From CAYQCE01 sp964415885 (lineage in GTDB: Bacteria; Zixibacteria; MSB-5A5; JAABVY01; JAHJOQ01), in NCBI GenBank assembly GCA_964415885.1, contig CAYQCE010000009.1, forward strand, positions 1-64,000: a stretch of 64,000 nt of DNA. The letters are read 5' to 3'. Under the pieces are notes generated by a model. That model made no database searches and was not told the DNA's origin. It saw only the letters and a program-made list of their open reading frames with translations. Positions within the stretch are counted from its first letter, which is position 1; the number at the start of each line of letters is the position of its first letter. The translations under genes were made by a program, and so were the position numbers. This document shows positions 9,029 to 18,455 of the stretch, in pieces.

Positions 9029-10884
9029 TGGAAGGGCTTAATTCAAGATCATTAAGGGCTAATATCCTTGCCGGCTTCTTCGTGTTGCTGGTCGTTCTGC
9101 TGATAGGGAAGATGTTCTACATGCAGACGTTCCAGTACGGCAACTACTTCGAGATATCCGAGGAGAACCGGATCAGGATAGTCCCACAGATAGCGGTTCG
9201 CGGCAAAATACTTGACCGGTTTGGCAAGCTGATCGTGGACAATCGTCCATCTTACGTGGTTGCGGCCGTGCCCAACGAGGTTACCGATGTCAGGGTTGCA
9301 TCCTCCAACCTCTCCGATCTTTTGGGGATATCTGTCGAGCGGATCGAGAGCAAGATCCGACAAAGTCGATTACGGAGGCATCAGCCGGTAAGACTGAAAC
9401 GTGACGCGCCTTTCGAGACAGTTTGCAGGATTGAAGAGGCTGCCAATCTTTACCCCGGAGTTGTCCTGCAGCTCAACCAATCGAGAAACTACCCTGAGGA
9501 TGGGTCTGCTGCACATCTGCTGGGGTACCTATCCGAGGTGACAGAAGAGGAACTGGACAAGTATCGCTCGAAGGGGCTTCACTCCGGATCGCTGATCGGG
9601 CGAAAGGGCGTTGAGAGAGAATATGATGATTTCCTTCGGGGCATAGACGGCACCCGCTTTCTTGAGGTATCGGCGGAGGGGCGGATAATAGGACCTCTCG
9701 AAACACGCGACCCTGTGGAGCCGGTACCGGGATACTCGCTGAAACTCGGCCTCGACTACGATCTTCAACAGTTCGGTGAGTCGCTATTCGTCGCGGATAC
9801 TCTGACAGGAGCGGCCGTGGCGCTTGATCCGAATAATGGCCACGTTCTTGCGTTTGTTTCGGAACCGACATTCGACGCCAACCTGTTTACCGGTCCCCTG
9901 TCGCCGGAGGACTGGAAGAGCCTCTCCACCGACGGGCGTCACCCGCTGCTCAATCGTTGCATACAGGCGACCTACCCGCCCGGGTCAATTTACAAGCTTA
10001 TCGTAGCCGGTGCCGCACTCGAATCAAAAACCGCAACGCCGAACACGAAGTACCTGTCTTGCACGGGTGGTTATCGCTACGGCAATCGAATATTCAAGTG
10101 CCATAAGCTCTCCGGGCACGGTGTGCTGACTATGATTGACGCTATCGCTGCCTCCTGCGACGTTTACTTCTATCAGCTCGGCAAAGAGATGGGCCTGAAG
10201 CACTGGGCTGATTATTCGCGTGCCTGCGGTTTCGGCACACCAACCGGCATAGACCTGGATGACGAAGCCGCCGGGCTGGTGCCGGATAAGCAGTACTACG
10301 ACAGGAGGCACGGGGAGGGCCGATGGCCGTCATCACTGATTCTGAACCTGTCGATCGGCCAGGGTGAGCTTCTGGTTACGCCGCTACAGATGGCGCAGTT
10401 CTATGCTGCGCTGGCAAATGGCGGAACGCTGTACAAGCCGAAAGTGCTCTACAGCCTTGTCACGCCCGAGGGCGAGATTCACCGTGATCCGGAAGTCGCC
10501 GGGGAGCTTCCATTTTCACCATCGACAATAGCGCTGCTCGATTCTGCAGCGACGGATGTTGTCTACGGCGAGTTGGGCACCGCGTGGCGAGCGAGGGTAG
10601 ATGGCACGACAGTCTGCGGCAAAACCGGCACCGCTCAGAATTCTCTTGGAGATGGTAACGAGCACGCGTGGTTCTGTGCGTATGCGCCGCGTGAGAATCC
10701 GAAAATCGCTATAGCGTGCATCGTCGAGACCGCCGGTCATGGTGGGACTGTTGCGGCTCCGATTGTCGGCAAGATGATAGAGAGATATCTGAAGAATATC
10801 GGTGTGATAAAGGACAGTATTCCGATGCCGCTGGAGCAGTTCATGGCGCAGGAGGACGAGGTGGATGATGACGGTGAACTTTAA
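9028..10884 (+). CDS. mrdA: Peptidoglycan D,D-transpeptidase, penicillin-binding protein 2
   Basis: This class B penicillin-binding protein has 618 residues. One membrane helix (about 10-33) is followed by a pedestal/dimerisation domain containing AVRGKILDRFGKLI, then the transpeptidase domain. The catalytic serine is S320 in PPGSIYK (SxxK), the second motif is S376-C-D378, and the third is KTGTA at K532. It cross-links lateral wall peptidoglycan in the periplasm, working with RodA. ATG9028 overlaps the mreD stop (a GTG one codon earlier is the alternative). Its 3-prime end overlaps rodA by 20 bases. Confidence 0.95.
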   Translation: MEGLNSRSLRANILAGFFVLLVVLLIGKMFYMQTFQYGNYFEISEENRIRIVPQIAVRGKILDRFGKLIVDNRPSYVVAAVPNEVTDVRVASSNLSDLLGISVERIESKIRQSRLRRHQPVRLKRDAPFETVCRIEEAANLYPGVVLQLNQSRNYPEDGSAAHLLGYLSEVTEEELDKYRSKGLHSGSLIGRKGVEREYDDFLRGIDGTRFLEVSAEGRIIGPLETRDPVEPVPGYSLKLGLDYDLQQFGESLFVADTLTGAAVALDPNNGHVLAFVSEPTFDANLFTGPLSPEDWKSLSTDGRHPLLNRCIQATYPPGSIYKLIVAGAALESKTATPNTKYLSCTGGYRYGNRIFKCHKLSGHGVLTMIDAIAASCDVYFYQLGKEMGLKHWADYSRACGFGTPTGIDLDDEAAGLVPDKQYYDRRHGEGRWPSSLILNLSIGQGELLVTPLQMAQFYAALANGGTLYKPKVLYSLVTPEGEIHRDPEVAGELPFSPSTIALLDSAATDVVYGELGTAWRARVDGTTVCGKTGTAQNSLGDGNEHAWFCAYAPRENPKIAIACIVETAGHGGTVAAPIVGKMIERYLKNIGVIKDSIPMPLEQFMAQEDEVDDDGEL

Positions 10885-12097
10885 CGTCGGATTCTCCAAA
10901 ATCACACTCATCCTCACCATCTGTGGGCTGCTGCTTACGTTTATCGGGATTCTTTTTGTCCAGAGCGCGATGTACGCCGCACCGTCGAAATACGAGCAGG
11001 ATTACTACAAGCGCCAGATGCTCTGGATGATGGTTTCGCTTCTGGTGTTCATCTTTGCTGCATTTCTGCCGATGCGTGTGTACGAAGTCCTGGCGTATGT
11101 CTTCTACGGAGTGGTGGTTATTCTGCTCATTGTACTCCTGCTGAAAGGGAGCGGGGGAAGATCGTCGCGATGGTTTAACTTCGGGTTTTTCAACTTCCAG
11201 GTCGCAGAGCTGGCGAAGCTGGCAGTGATTTTTGTTCTCGCGCGATATCTCGCCTATTCCCGTCGACCGGCAAACTCGGTTATCAAGCTCGCTGCAGTTA
11301 TCTTCCTCGTTGCCGTACCTATGCTGCTCGTTCTCAAGCAGCCCGATCTCGGTACGTCGCTGGTATTTCTTGCGATTGTGATCGTGATCCTGTACTGGTC
11401 CGGAATCCCGGGGCCATACATGCTACTGATGATTTCACCTGTGGTGAGTCTGATCGCATCGTCGCACTGGCTGTCATGGGTCGTATTTCTCCTGCTACTG
11501 CTTGTGCTTCTCCGGTTCATTAAGCCGGGAGCGCTGTTCGGGACTCTGACGATTGGCGTGAATCTTCTCGTGGGAATGATTATGCCTTTCGTATGGAATC
11601 GTTTGCAGGACTACCAGAAGAATCGAATCCTCGTGTTCCTTGATCCCGGGCGTGATCCACTCGGGGCAGGCTACCAGATAATTCAATCGAAAGTTGCAAT
11701 TGGTTCCGGAGGGCTCTGGGGCAAGGGTTATATGTCGGGTACGCAGACAAACCTTGCGTTCATTCCGGAACGCCACACAGATTTCATATTCTCGGTGCTC
11801 GGTGAAGAGTTCGGATTCTGGGGCGGGCTTTTAGTGCTGGTGACGTTTTTGGTGATTATACTCCTCGGCATACATATAGCATTCAAGTGTCGAAATCGAT
11901 TTATGTCCTATGTCGCGGTTGGTGCGATTACGGTTTTCACATTTCAACTCGTGGTAAATGTCGGGATGACTCTCGGCCTGATGCCCGTGACGGGTCTTCC
12001 GCTACCGTTCGTGTCGTACGGTGGATCGTCTCTGATTCTGAGTTGGGCGCTCCTCGGGCTGTTGGTGAATGCTGAGAACAACTGGCAGGAGTATTGA
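10865..12097 (+). CDS. rodA: Peptidoglycan glycosyltransferase RodA
   Basis: This 410-residue SEDS-family polytopic protein has characteristic segments KQPDLGTSLVFLAIVIVILY, RILVFLDPGRDPLGAGYQI and the C-terminal GLPLPFVSYGGSSL. RodA polymerises lipid II in the elongasome with PBP2. The start ATG10865 lies inside the end of mrdA with AGGAGG (10850-10855) nine bases ahead, so production is coupled to PBP2. It is the last gene of the accA-to-rodA operon; a 55-base gap and a new ribosome site follow. Confidence 0.95.
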   Translation: MMTVNFNVGFSKITLILTICGLLLTFIGILFVQSAMYAAPSKYEQDYYKRQMLWMMVSLLVFIFAAFLPMRVYEVLAYVFYGVVVILLIVLLLKGSGGRSSRWFNFGFFNFQVAELAKLAVIFVLARYLAYSRRPANSVIKLAAVIFLVAVPMLLVLKQPDLGTSLVFLAIVIVILYWSGIPGPYMLLMISPVVSLIASSHWLSWVVFLLLLLVLLRFIKPGALFGTLTIGVNLLVGMIMPFVWNRLQDYQKNRILVFLDPGRDPLGAGYQIIQSKVAIGSGGLWGKGYMSGTQTNLAFIPERHTDFIFSVLGEEFGFWGGLLVLVTFLVIILLGIHIAFKCRNRFMSYVAVGAITVFTFQLVVNVGMTLGLMPVTGLPLPFVSYGGSSLILSWALLGLLVNAENNWQEY

Positions 12098-12152
12098 CGT
12101 CAGATGCTGACGGATATGATTGAATATGTACAGAAATCAAGGAGATAGAAGT

Positions 12153-13997
12153 ATGCACAGAGCCACACTTGTACTGCTCGTCCTGTTGGGCATGTTGCTT
12201 TCGGCAGGTGCTGCTCCGGCGATAGATATTGATGAACTAATGGAGCGACATATCGAAGCCATGGGCGGCAGGTCTGCGCTCGAGTCGATTGAGTCCTCAC
12301 ACACAGTTGCCAAACTCAGTATGGCCGGGATGGAGGGGAAGAGTGTCTCATACTTCGAGATACCGAACAAGTACCGCGATGAAATCATACTGCCGATCGC
12401 GACGATCACCCGTATAGCCAACGGCGACCAGTTCTGGACTGTGGATATGGGGGGGCAGCTTCGTCGCATGACCGGAGAGGAAGTCGAGGAGATACGGACA
12501 TCCGTCTTTCTGGCCTCGGGTGAATACCTCGAAGAGAAGCACCGTGGTAGTGCCGTGCAGTATCTCGGGGATGAATCCACAGAAGGTGTGAGCTATCACA
12601 AGCTGTTAATCCAGCCCGAGGGCGGCCTCGAGATGATACTCCATATCGATCCGGAGACATACCTCATATCATTCGGCGATGCCGAGATACAGATGTTCAG
12701 TGTGCGCACGTACCAGTCAGATTATCGTGAGATTGATGGTGTGATGGTGCCCTTCGAATTGAGGCAGGACGCCGGAGTGCCTCAGTTGAATGCGGATATT
12801 ACAGTGATCGAACATGAGTTCAATATCGATCCGGCGGATTCGCTGTTTGAACCGCAGACACAGGAGAAAAGGCGCGCTTACATTATGGACGGAGATCGCG
12901 AGACGATCAGATTCAGGCTCAGAAGCTCGCATGTTTATGTACCGGTCATGATAAACGGCAAGGGGCCGTACTCGTTTGTTCTCGATTCCGGAGCCGGCCT
13001 GTCGCTTGTTGGGAGAAAGGCTGCCGACGAACTGGGGCTTCCCAAAACCGGAGAACTACCGGCAGTCGGAACGGGGGGAGTCGATATCGGGACGTTTGTA
13101 ACGGCGGATTCGATCAGTGTCGGGAGTGCCGTGCTGAAGGAGATTGTCGCCGGACAGCTCGACTTCTCTAACTTGAATCAGTTCGCGCAGGAGCCTATCG
13201 AGGGAATTCTCGGATACGATTTCTTCAGCAATTTCATAGTGGAACTTAACTATTTTGACAGCACGGTGACATTTATGGACCAATCGCTCGCGAGTGAGCT
13301 ATCCGCGGATGATACGATTGCAATTGAAATCGAGACGAATCACCCGATGATCGCGGCTACTATCAACGATTCGATAGTGGGCCGTTTTCGTGTGGATACA
13401 GGCAGCATGAATTATGTGGATTTCAACACGCACTTTGTCGCGGAGCACAATCTGATCGAGCGGTCGGAGTCGACTATTCCGGGCGTTAAGATCCACGGTG
13501 TCGGCGGCGATGAGCTCGAGACCATCCTCGGGCGCGTTGACAAATTCACCATCGGTGAGTTCACGATTGAGAAACTGCCGTGCGGTTTCTCGACCTCTGA
13601 ATCGGGGATATTTGCGGCCCAGGCAAACGACGGCAACATCGGGGGAGGAGTGCTCTCCAAGTTCACGTGCACGTTTGATTATGCCAATGAACGTTTGCTG
13701 ATCGAGCCAAACGACAATTTCGGCGCAGGCGATGACATGGTCTCGGCGGGAGTCGTTCTCGGCAAAGTGGATGGTACGGTGATCGTCAGTCAGGTACTGG
13801 ACGGCTCATCGGCCCACGAGGAAGATATCGCAGTCGGTGACACGGTTCTGACGGTCGACGGACAGGATGTCCGAAACATGGAACTTTTTGAGCTTCACGA
13901 GCTTCTAAACGCTGAAGAGAGTGACGAGGTGACACTGGAGATCGCGGGATCAGACGGGACTCGGATTGTAACTTTGAAGAAGAAATCGCTCTTCTGA
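12153..13997 (+). CDS. Secreted two-domain retropepsin-like aspartic protease with PDZ
   Basis: This 614-residue protein has a signal peptide (VLLVLLGMLLSAGAAPA). An N-terminal half (about 25-235) resembles LolA/outer-membrane-sorting-like beta domains. Two retropepsin-like units follow: the first has FVLDSGAGLSLVG (D278, Ser in place of the usual Thr), the second FRVDTGSMNYVDF (D415). A PDZ domain fills the last 100 residues (VGDTVLTVDGQDV). Paired DS/TG units in one chain recall a two-lobed pepsin-like protease, so the two aspartates may form one active site. It likely acts in the periplasm or on the outer surface. ATG12153 follows AAGGAG and starts the signal peptide; upstream in-frame starts would spoil it. 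The substrate is unknown. Confidence 0.8.
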   Translation: MHRATLVLLVLLGMLLSAGAAPAIDIDELMERHIEAMGGRSALESIESSHTVAKLSMAGMEGKSVSYFEIPNKYRDEIILPIATITRIANGDQFWTVDMGGQLRRMTGEEVEEIRTSVFLASGEYLEEKHRGSAVQYLGDESTEGVSYHKLLIQPEGGLEMILHIDPETYLISFGDAEIQMFSVRTYQSDYREIDGVMVPFELRQDAGVPQLNADITVIEHEFNIDPADSLFEPQTQEKRRAYIMDGDRETIRFRLRSSHVYVPVMINGKGPYSFVLDSGAGLSLVGRKAADELGLPKTGELPAVGTGGVDIGTFVTADSISVGSAVLKEIVAGQLDFSNLNQFAQEPIEGILGYDFFSNFIVELNYFDSTVTFMDQSLASELSADDTIAIEIETNHPMIAATINDSIVGRFRVDTGSMNYVDFNTHFVAEHNLIERSESTIPGVKIHGVGGDELETILGRVDKFTIGEFTIEKLPCGFSTSESGIFAAQANDGNIGGGVLSKFTCTFDYANERLLIEPNDNFGAGDDMVSAGVVLGKVDGTVIVSQVLDGSSAHEEDIAVGDTVLTVDGQDVRNMELFELHELLNAEESDEVTLEIAGSDGTRIVTLKKKSLF

Positions 13998-14082
13998 GCC
14001 GGGGTTTGATTCAGAATGGACTTTCCGGCGCACTTTTCTATAGAGTTAGTTGCCTGAGATCAACCTCTTCCGAGGAGGAGAA

Positions 14083-14760
14083 TTGAGAGTCCTTTTTCTT
14101 GCTTTTTCACTGACTTGTGTCCTGTCGATGAGTGCATTCGCTCAGTCTGATGAGCAAAACGTGCTCATCGGTAACAAGGGCAATCAGATGCTCGGTGTGC
14201 GCTTCGGGGTACACAGCTTCACTACAAACGAGGAAGGGACTTTCGAAGATCTCGACGTGAACACTTCCACGGATGTGAGTTTTGCGGCTGAGTTCTATTT
14301 TAACTACTTCCTTGTTGACAAGCTGGGAATGGAGTTGTCTCTCGGCAGTGCTCATCGGGGTGAGGTCGTTTTCCGTGATTCGAATTCGGCCCTGGTATCT
14401 TACGGTTCGGCGAATGTCTACCCAATGTCTGTGGGGCTCAAGGCAACGCCACTATCCGGTTGGGTCAGCGACCATTATCAGCCGTTCTTTCTGATAGGCG
14501 GCTCACTCGTCGTAGCGCGTCGGATTTTCGAGACCGGTGACTTGGGTCTGTATGCATACGGTACCGAATCCGAGACAGATTTCGGATGGTTCTGGGGCGC
14601 CGGTTTCGAGTCGTACATTTCGCACAGCATCTGCGTGTCGTCATCTTTCAAGCAGTATTCAATCGACTATTCAGACTATATAGCAGGATATAAAGATCAC
14701 TCGGGCTGGCAAATAATTGTCGGCATCGCATACATCTGGAGACAGATCCAGTTCGATTAG
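14083..14760 (+). CDS. Outer-membrane beta-barrel protein
   Basis: This protein of about 225 residues has a signal peptide ending SMSAFAQ and an alternating-pattern, aromatic- and glycine-rich body. It ends in an aromatic-bearing strand (IAYIWRQIQF), as 8- to 10-strand outer-membrane barrels do. No enzyme motif is visible; the family is OmpW/OmpA-barrel-like at best. The start is TTG14083 directly after GAGGAGGAG, which gives a clean signal peptide; the open frame reaches further up but without a ribosome site. It precedes gap by 14 bases, an odd neighbour for a glycolysis operon. Confidence 0.7.
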   Translation: MRVLFLAFSLTCVLSMSAFAQSDEQNVLIGNKGNQMLGVRFGVHSFTTNEEGTFEDLDVNTSTDVSFAAEFYFNYFLVDKLGMELSLGSAHRGEVVFRDSNSALVSYGSANVYPMSVGLKATPLSGWVSDHYQPFFLIGGSLVVARRIFETGDLGLYAYGTESETDFGWFWGAGFESYISHSICVSSSFKQYSIDYSDYIAGYKDHSGWQIIVGIAYIWRQIQFD

Positions 14761-14774
14761 TCTAAGGAGGAGTA

Positions 14775-15776
14775 ATGGGTTCCAAGGTTGCTGTTAACGG
14801 TTTTGGACGGATAGGACGGCTCGTACTGCGTTCCGCCCTCAAGAAGAAATCGGACCTCGATTTCGTGGCTATCAATGATATAACGGATGCCAAAACGCTG
14901 GCACATCTTTTCAAGTACGATTCCGTACACGGCATCTATGACGGGGATGTTAAGGCGGACGGCGACGCGATAGTCGTAGACGGCAAGAAAATCCCGGTTA
15001 CCGCGATATTCGAGCCCTCTGAACTGCCGCACAAATCGAATGGTGTCGATATCGTGATCGAGTGCACCGGCAAGTTCCGTGATAAGGCCGGCGCTGGCAA
15101 GCACATTCAGGCAGGCGCGAAGAAGGTGCTGATTTCGGCCCCCGCCAAGAACCCGGATGGAACTTTCGTGATCGGCGTGAACGATGATCAGTATGACAAG
15201 TCGAAGCATGACATTATCTCAATCGGCTCGTGCACCACGAACTGCCTCGCTCCGGTGGTCAAGGTCCTCAATGACGAATTCGGGATCGCGCACGGTGTTA
15301 TGACAACAATCCACAGCTATACTAACGATCAGCGAATACTCGATCTACCGCACGGGGACCTTCGCAGAGCACGCGCTGCGGCGATGTCGATGATACCGAC
15401 CACGACGGGCGCCGCAAAGGCGATCTCGCTCGTGGTGCCGGAAGTTGAGGGCAAGCTGGATGGTCTCTCGATCCGTGTGCCGACACCGGATGCCTCGCTC
15501 GTCGATCTCGTAGCTACGCTCGAGAAGGACGTTACCATAGATTCGGTTAACTCAGCCATGAAGTCCGCGGCAACATCCGGACCGCTCGCGCCGGTATTTC
15601 AGTACTCGGAGGAGCCGATCGTGTCGACCGATATCATAGGCAATCCAAATTCATCCGTGTTCGATTCCCCGCTCACTATTTGCATGGCGAAGAGGATGGT
15701 CAAAGTGTTTAGCTGGTATGATAACGAGTGGGGTTTCTCCAACCGCATGGTCGACATGATGGAGAAGATGCTGTAG
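14775..15776 (+). CDS. gap: Glyceraldehyde-3-phosphate dehydrogenase (type I)
   Basis: This 333-residue GAPDH has the NAD-binding VAVNGFGRIGRLVLRSA at the N-terminus and the catalytic GSCTTNCLAP with Cys153. The phosphate-binding TTTGAAKA and the C-terminal WYDNEWGFSNRMVD are also present. It converts glyceraldehyde 3-phosphate to 1,3-bisphosphoglycerate in the cytosol. AAGGAGG lies nine bases before the ATG. pgk, tpiA and secG follow on the same strand, the common triose-phosphate operon order. Confidence 0.97.
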   Translation: MGSKVAVNGFGRIGRLVLRSALKKKSDLDFVAINDITDAKTLAHLFKYDSVHGIYDGDVKADGDAIVVDGKKIPVTAIFEPSELPHKSNGVDIVIECTGKFRDKAGAGKHIQAGAKKVLISAPAKNPDGTFVIGVNDDQYDKSKHDIISIGSCTTNCLAPVVKVLNDEFGIAHGVMTTIHSYTNDQRILDLPHGDLRRARAAAMSMIPTTTGAAKAISLVVPEVEGKLDGLSIRVPTPDASLVDLVATLEKDVTIDSVNSAMKSAATSGPLAPVFQYSEEPIVSTDIIGNPNSSVFDSPLTICMAKRMVKVFSWYDNEWGFSNRMVDMMEKML

Positions 15777-15801
15777 GGAACAGAGGCTGCAATTGTGCTT
15801 A

Positions 15802-15825
15802 AAGAGCGACGGGATCGTCGCTCTT
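15802..15825 (+). other. Perfect hairpin between gap and pgk
   Basis: Ten bases (15802-15811) pair perfectly with 15816-15825 around a GGAT loop. No T-run follows, and the pgk ribosome site starts 8 bases later, so this is more likely an mRNA processing or stability element, or a partial attenuator, than a full terminator. The structure is seen; its role is inferred. Confidence 0.5.
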
Positions 15826-15847
15826 CCTATATGGAGGTGATCGCTAT

Positions 15848-17041
15848 ATGGAGAAGCTGACAATAGATGATCTCGATCTCGTGGGGAAAAGGGTTCTCGT
15901 TCGGGTCGATTTCAATGTGCCGATCAGGGATGGCAAGGTGGCGGATGACCTCCGAGTCCGGTCGGCGGTGCCCACGATAAACAAGATCATCAAGTCCGGT
16001 GGATTCCCCGTGCTGATGTCACACCTGGGCCGGCCCAAAGGTGAGCGTGACGACGATTTCAGTCTCGAGCCCGTGGCATCATGTCTCGCCGGAATTCTCG
16101 GCAGCCCTGTTCGATTCTCGAACGAGTGTATCGGCGAGGATATCGTGGATCAGACGCGGTCGCTGCAAAGCTCGGAGTCAATCGTACTCGAAAACCTGCG
16201 TTTTCACGAGGGCGAGAAGAAGAACGACCCGAAGTTCGCTGAGGAACTTGCGAAGAACGGCGATCTGTACGTGAACGATGCTTTCGGAACCGCACACCGT
16301 GCGCATGCCTCGACAGTCGGTGTGACGAAACACTTCGATCAGTGCGCGTCCGGATATCTGATCCAGAAAGAGCTGCAGTATCTTGTCAACGCTCTCGAAA
16401 AGCCGGAACGACCATTCGTCGCTATCCTCGGCGGCGCGAAGATCTCGGGTAAGATTGATGTCATCCGCAATCTGTTCGACAAGGTCGACTCGATTCTGAT
16501 CGGCGGTGCGATGGCGTTCACATTCTTCAAGGCCAAAGGCTGGGAAGTCGGAGATTCGCTCGTCGAAGAGGAGCGTGTCGATATGGCCGGAGAGATTCTG
16601 AGCGAGGCCGAGTCGAAGGGAATAGACCTGGTTCTGCCGGTCGATATCGTTGTTTCGGAGAAGGACGACGGCTCAGCCGATGCTGCAACGGTAAGCGCGG
16701 ACTCGATTCCATCAGGCAAGAAGGGCCTCGATGTCGGAGAGAAAACTCTCGAGCAATTCGAGAAGATTCTGTGTGAATCGAAAACGGTAGTCTGGAACGG
16801 CCCGATGGGGCTTTTCGAAGTCGACAAGTTCGCGAAGGGAACATACGAGATCGCCGAGATATTGTCGCGCATTTCAGGCAAGGGTGCGATCACGATAGTC
16901 GGTGGCGGCGACTCCGCATCGGCAGTGAAAAAAGCCGGAGTTCAGGACAAGATTTCCCACATCTCCACCGGCGGCGGCGCCAGCCTCGAACTTCTCGAGG
17001 GTAAGGAGTTGCCCGGAATCGCGGCGTTGACCGATAAGTAG
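15848..17041 (+). CDS. pgk: Phosphoglycerate kinase
   Basis: This 397-residue protein has the PGK signature KRVLVRVDFNVPI, the substrate-binding SHLGRPKGE, ILGGAKISGKIDVI, and the C-terminal GGGDSASAVKKAG and HISTGGGASLELLEG. It makes ATP from 1,3-bisphosphoglycerate in the cytosol. The ribosome site GGAGGTGAT (15833-15841) is complementary to the usual end of 16S rRNA, implying strong translation. A stable hairpin lies just upstream of it. Confidence 0.97.
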   Translation: MEKLTIDDLDLVGKRVLVRVDFNVPIRDGKVADDLRVRSAVPTINKIIKSGGFPVLMSHLGRPKGERDDDFSLEPVASCLAGILGSPVRFSNECIGEDIVDQTRSLQSSESIVLENLRFHEGEKKNDPKFAEELAKNGDLYVNDAFGTAHRAHASTVGVTKHFDQCASGYLIQKELQYLVNALEKPERPFVAILGGAKISGKIDVIRNLFDKVDSILIGGAMAFTFFKAKGWEVGDSLVEEERVDMAGEILSEAESKGIDLVLPVDIVVSEKDDGSADAATVSADSIPSGKKGLDVGEKTLEQFEKILCESKTVVWNGPMGLFEVDKFAKGTYEIAEILSRISGKGAITIVGGGDSASAVKKAGVQDKISHISTGGGASLELLEGKELPGIAALTDK

Positions 17042-17073
17042 AGACCAGAATTAAATCCGAACGGGAGTGATGA

Positions 17074-17832
17074 ATGATGCGACGATACCTGATTGCCGGT
17101 AACTGGAAGATGAATAAAGACCATCGGGAAACTGTCGATCTGATTAATGGTATTAAGGATGGACTCACGCCGGATGAGAAATTCGAGGTCCTGGTTTTCC
17201 CGCCGTTTACCTCGATTCCAGCCGCTGTCGCTAACGCCGCTGAGACAAGAATCAAGGTCGGTGGCCAGAACATCTGCTGGGAGAATGAGGGCGCCTTTAC
17301 TGGCGAAATCAGCGCTCGGATGCTCTTGACAATCGGTTGTGAATACGTTATTTTGGGTCACTCTGAGAGACGGGAGTTTCTCAAAGAGACCGATAAGGTT
17401 GTTTCCAGGAAGGTCAAGATTGCGCTCGATACCGGATTAAAACCGATCGTCTGTATCGGCGAAACGCTTGACCAGAGAGAAGCAGATAAGACCGAGGAGG
17501 TAGTCGGCGGACAACTGGAGGGATCATTTGAAGGAGTGGATAAGGCCGGATTTGACAAATGTGTTATCGCCTACGAACCTGTCTGGGCGATTGGCACCGG
17601 GAAGACGGCGACTCCGGAGATGGCCGAAGATGTTCACCGATTCATACGTGACAAGGTCAAGGAGAAATACGGAGAGGATAGCGCGGAGAAAGTCAGAGTC
17701 CTTTACGGCGGCTCGATGAAACCGTCCAATTCGGCCGACTTGCTGTCGCAACCGGATATCGACGGAGGCCTGATCGGGGGTGCATCCTTGAAAGCGGAAG
17801 ATTTCCTGGGAATCATAGCTACTGTTCCATAG
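17074..17832 (+). CDS. tpiA: Triosephosphate isomerase
   Basis: This 252-residue TIM barrel has AGNWKMNK at the N-terminus, the catalytic histidine in ILGHSERR, the catalytic glutamate in AYEPVWAIGTG and the phosphate-binding YGGSMKPSN. It interconverts dihydroxyacetone phosphate and glyceraldehyde 3-phosphate. Two adjacent ATG codons (17074, 17077) are both served by GGGAG. It sits 32 bases after pgk. Confidence 0.97.
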   Translation: MMRRYLIAGNWKMNKDHRETVDLINGIKDGLTPDEKFEVLVFPPFTSIPAAVANAAETRIKVGGQNICWENEGAFTGEISARMLLTIGCEYVILGHSERREFLKETDKVVSRKVKIALDTGLKPIVCIGETLDQREADKTEEVVGGQLEGSFEGVDKAGFDKCVIAYEPVWAIGTGKTATPEMAEDVHRFIRDKVKEKYGEDSAEKVRVLYGGSMKPSNSADLLSQPDIDGGLIGGASLKAEDFLGIIATVP

Positions 17833-17866
17833 AGCGTCGGAATGACGCAAAGGGAGGATACAAAAG

Positions 17867-18322
17867 TTGTTTACGGTTTTGATAACGATACACGTTCTGG
17901 TCTCTTTCGGACTGATCATCAGCGTACTGATGCAGTCGGCCAAGGGTGAGGGACTCGCCGGTGCATTCGGCGGGGGCGCACTCTCGGGCGCGGTTTTTGG
18001 CGGGAGAGGCGCTGCCTCATTCCTGTCCAGAGCCACCACAGTACTGGCAGTCATGTTCATGGGGATGTGTATCCTGCTTACGCTCGTGACGGGCGGCGGT
18101 CGCACCGGCGGCACGTTCGACGGAACCTCGGCTGTCCAGCAGTCAGTGCAGGGCGGAGCCGAATCTCCAAGGCCCGTATCGCCTTCCGATATTCCGGCGG
18201 TTAATGTCGGTGGGGAGGGCGCAGAGCCGCTGATGCCGAGTGAGACCCCGCAGCAGCAGCAGCCGGGCCAGACCGGTGGGACTCCTGCCGAGGAGCCCGC
18301 GGGCGAAGGCGGCGGTCAGTAA
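17867..18322 (+). CDS. secG: Protein translocase subunit SecG
   Basis: This 151-residue protein has two membrane helices (about 2-22 and 52-73) around the SecG hallmark QSAKGEGLAGAFGGG. The tail after residue 80 is a low-complexity Gly/Pro/Gln/Glu stretch longer than the family core and probably disordered. SecG assists SecYE in protein export at the inner membrane. TTG17867 is the start, following AGGGAGG. A tRNA-Leu gene begins 40 bases after the stop, possibly in the same transcript. Confidence 0.92.
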   Translation: MFTVLITIHVLVSFGLIISVLMQSAKGEGLAGAFGGGALSGAVFGGRGAASFLSRATTVLAVMFMGMCILLTLVTGGGRTGGTFDGTSAVQQSVQGGAESPRPVSPSDIPAVNVGGEGAEPLMPSETPQQQQPGQTGGTPAEEPAGEGGGQ

Positions 18323-18362
18323 TCTGTACGGGCGTGGCAGCACGCGAAAATATCGAGCTCTC

Positions 18363-18444
18363 GCCGAGGTGGTGGAATTGGTAGACACGCTATCTTGAGG
18401 GGGTAGTGAGGCAACTCGTGCGGGTTCAAATCCCGCCCTCGGCA
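18363..18444 (+). tRNA. tRNA-Leu (anticodon GAG)
   Basis: A complete cloverleaf can be folded. The acceptor arm GCCGAGG pairs with 18437-18443, the discriminator is A, and the anticodon stem CTATC/GGTAG carries the loop TTGAGGG with anticodon GAG. There is a long class II variable arm and a T arm GCGGG-TTCAAAT-CCCGC. CCA is not encoded. It decodes CUC/CUU leucine codons. A terminator follows 11 bases later. Confidence 0.97.
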
Positions 18445-18455
18445 TGAAGATATAG

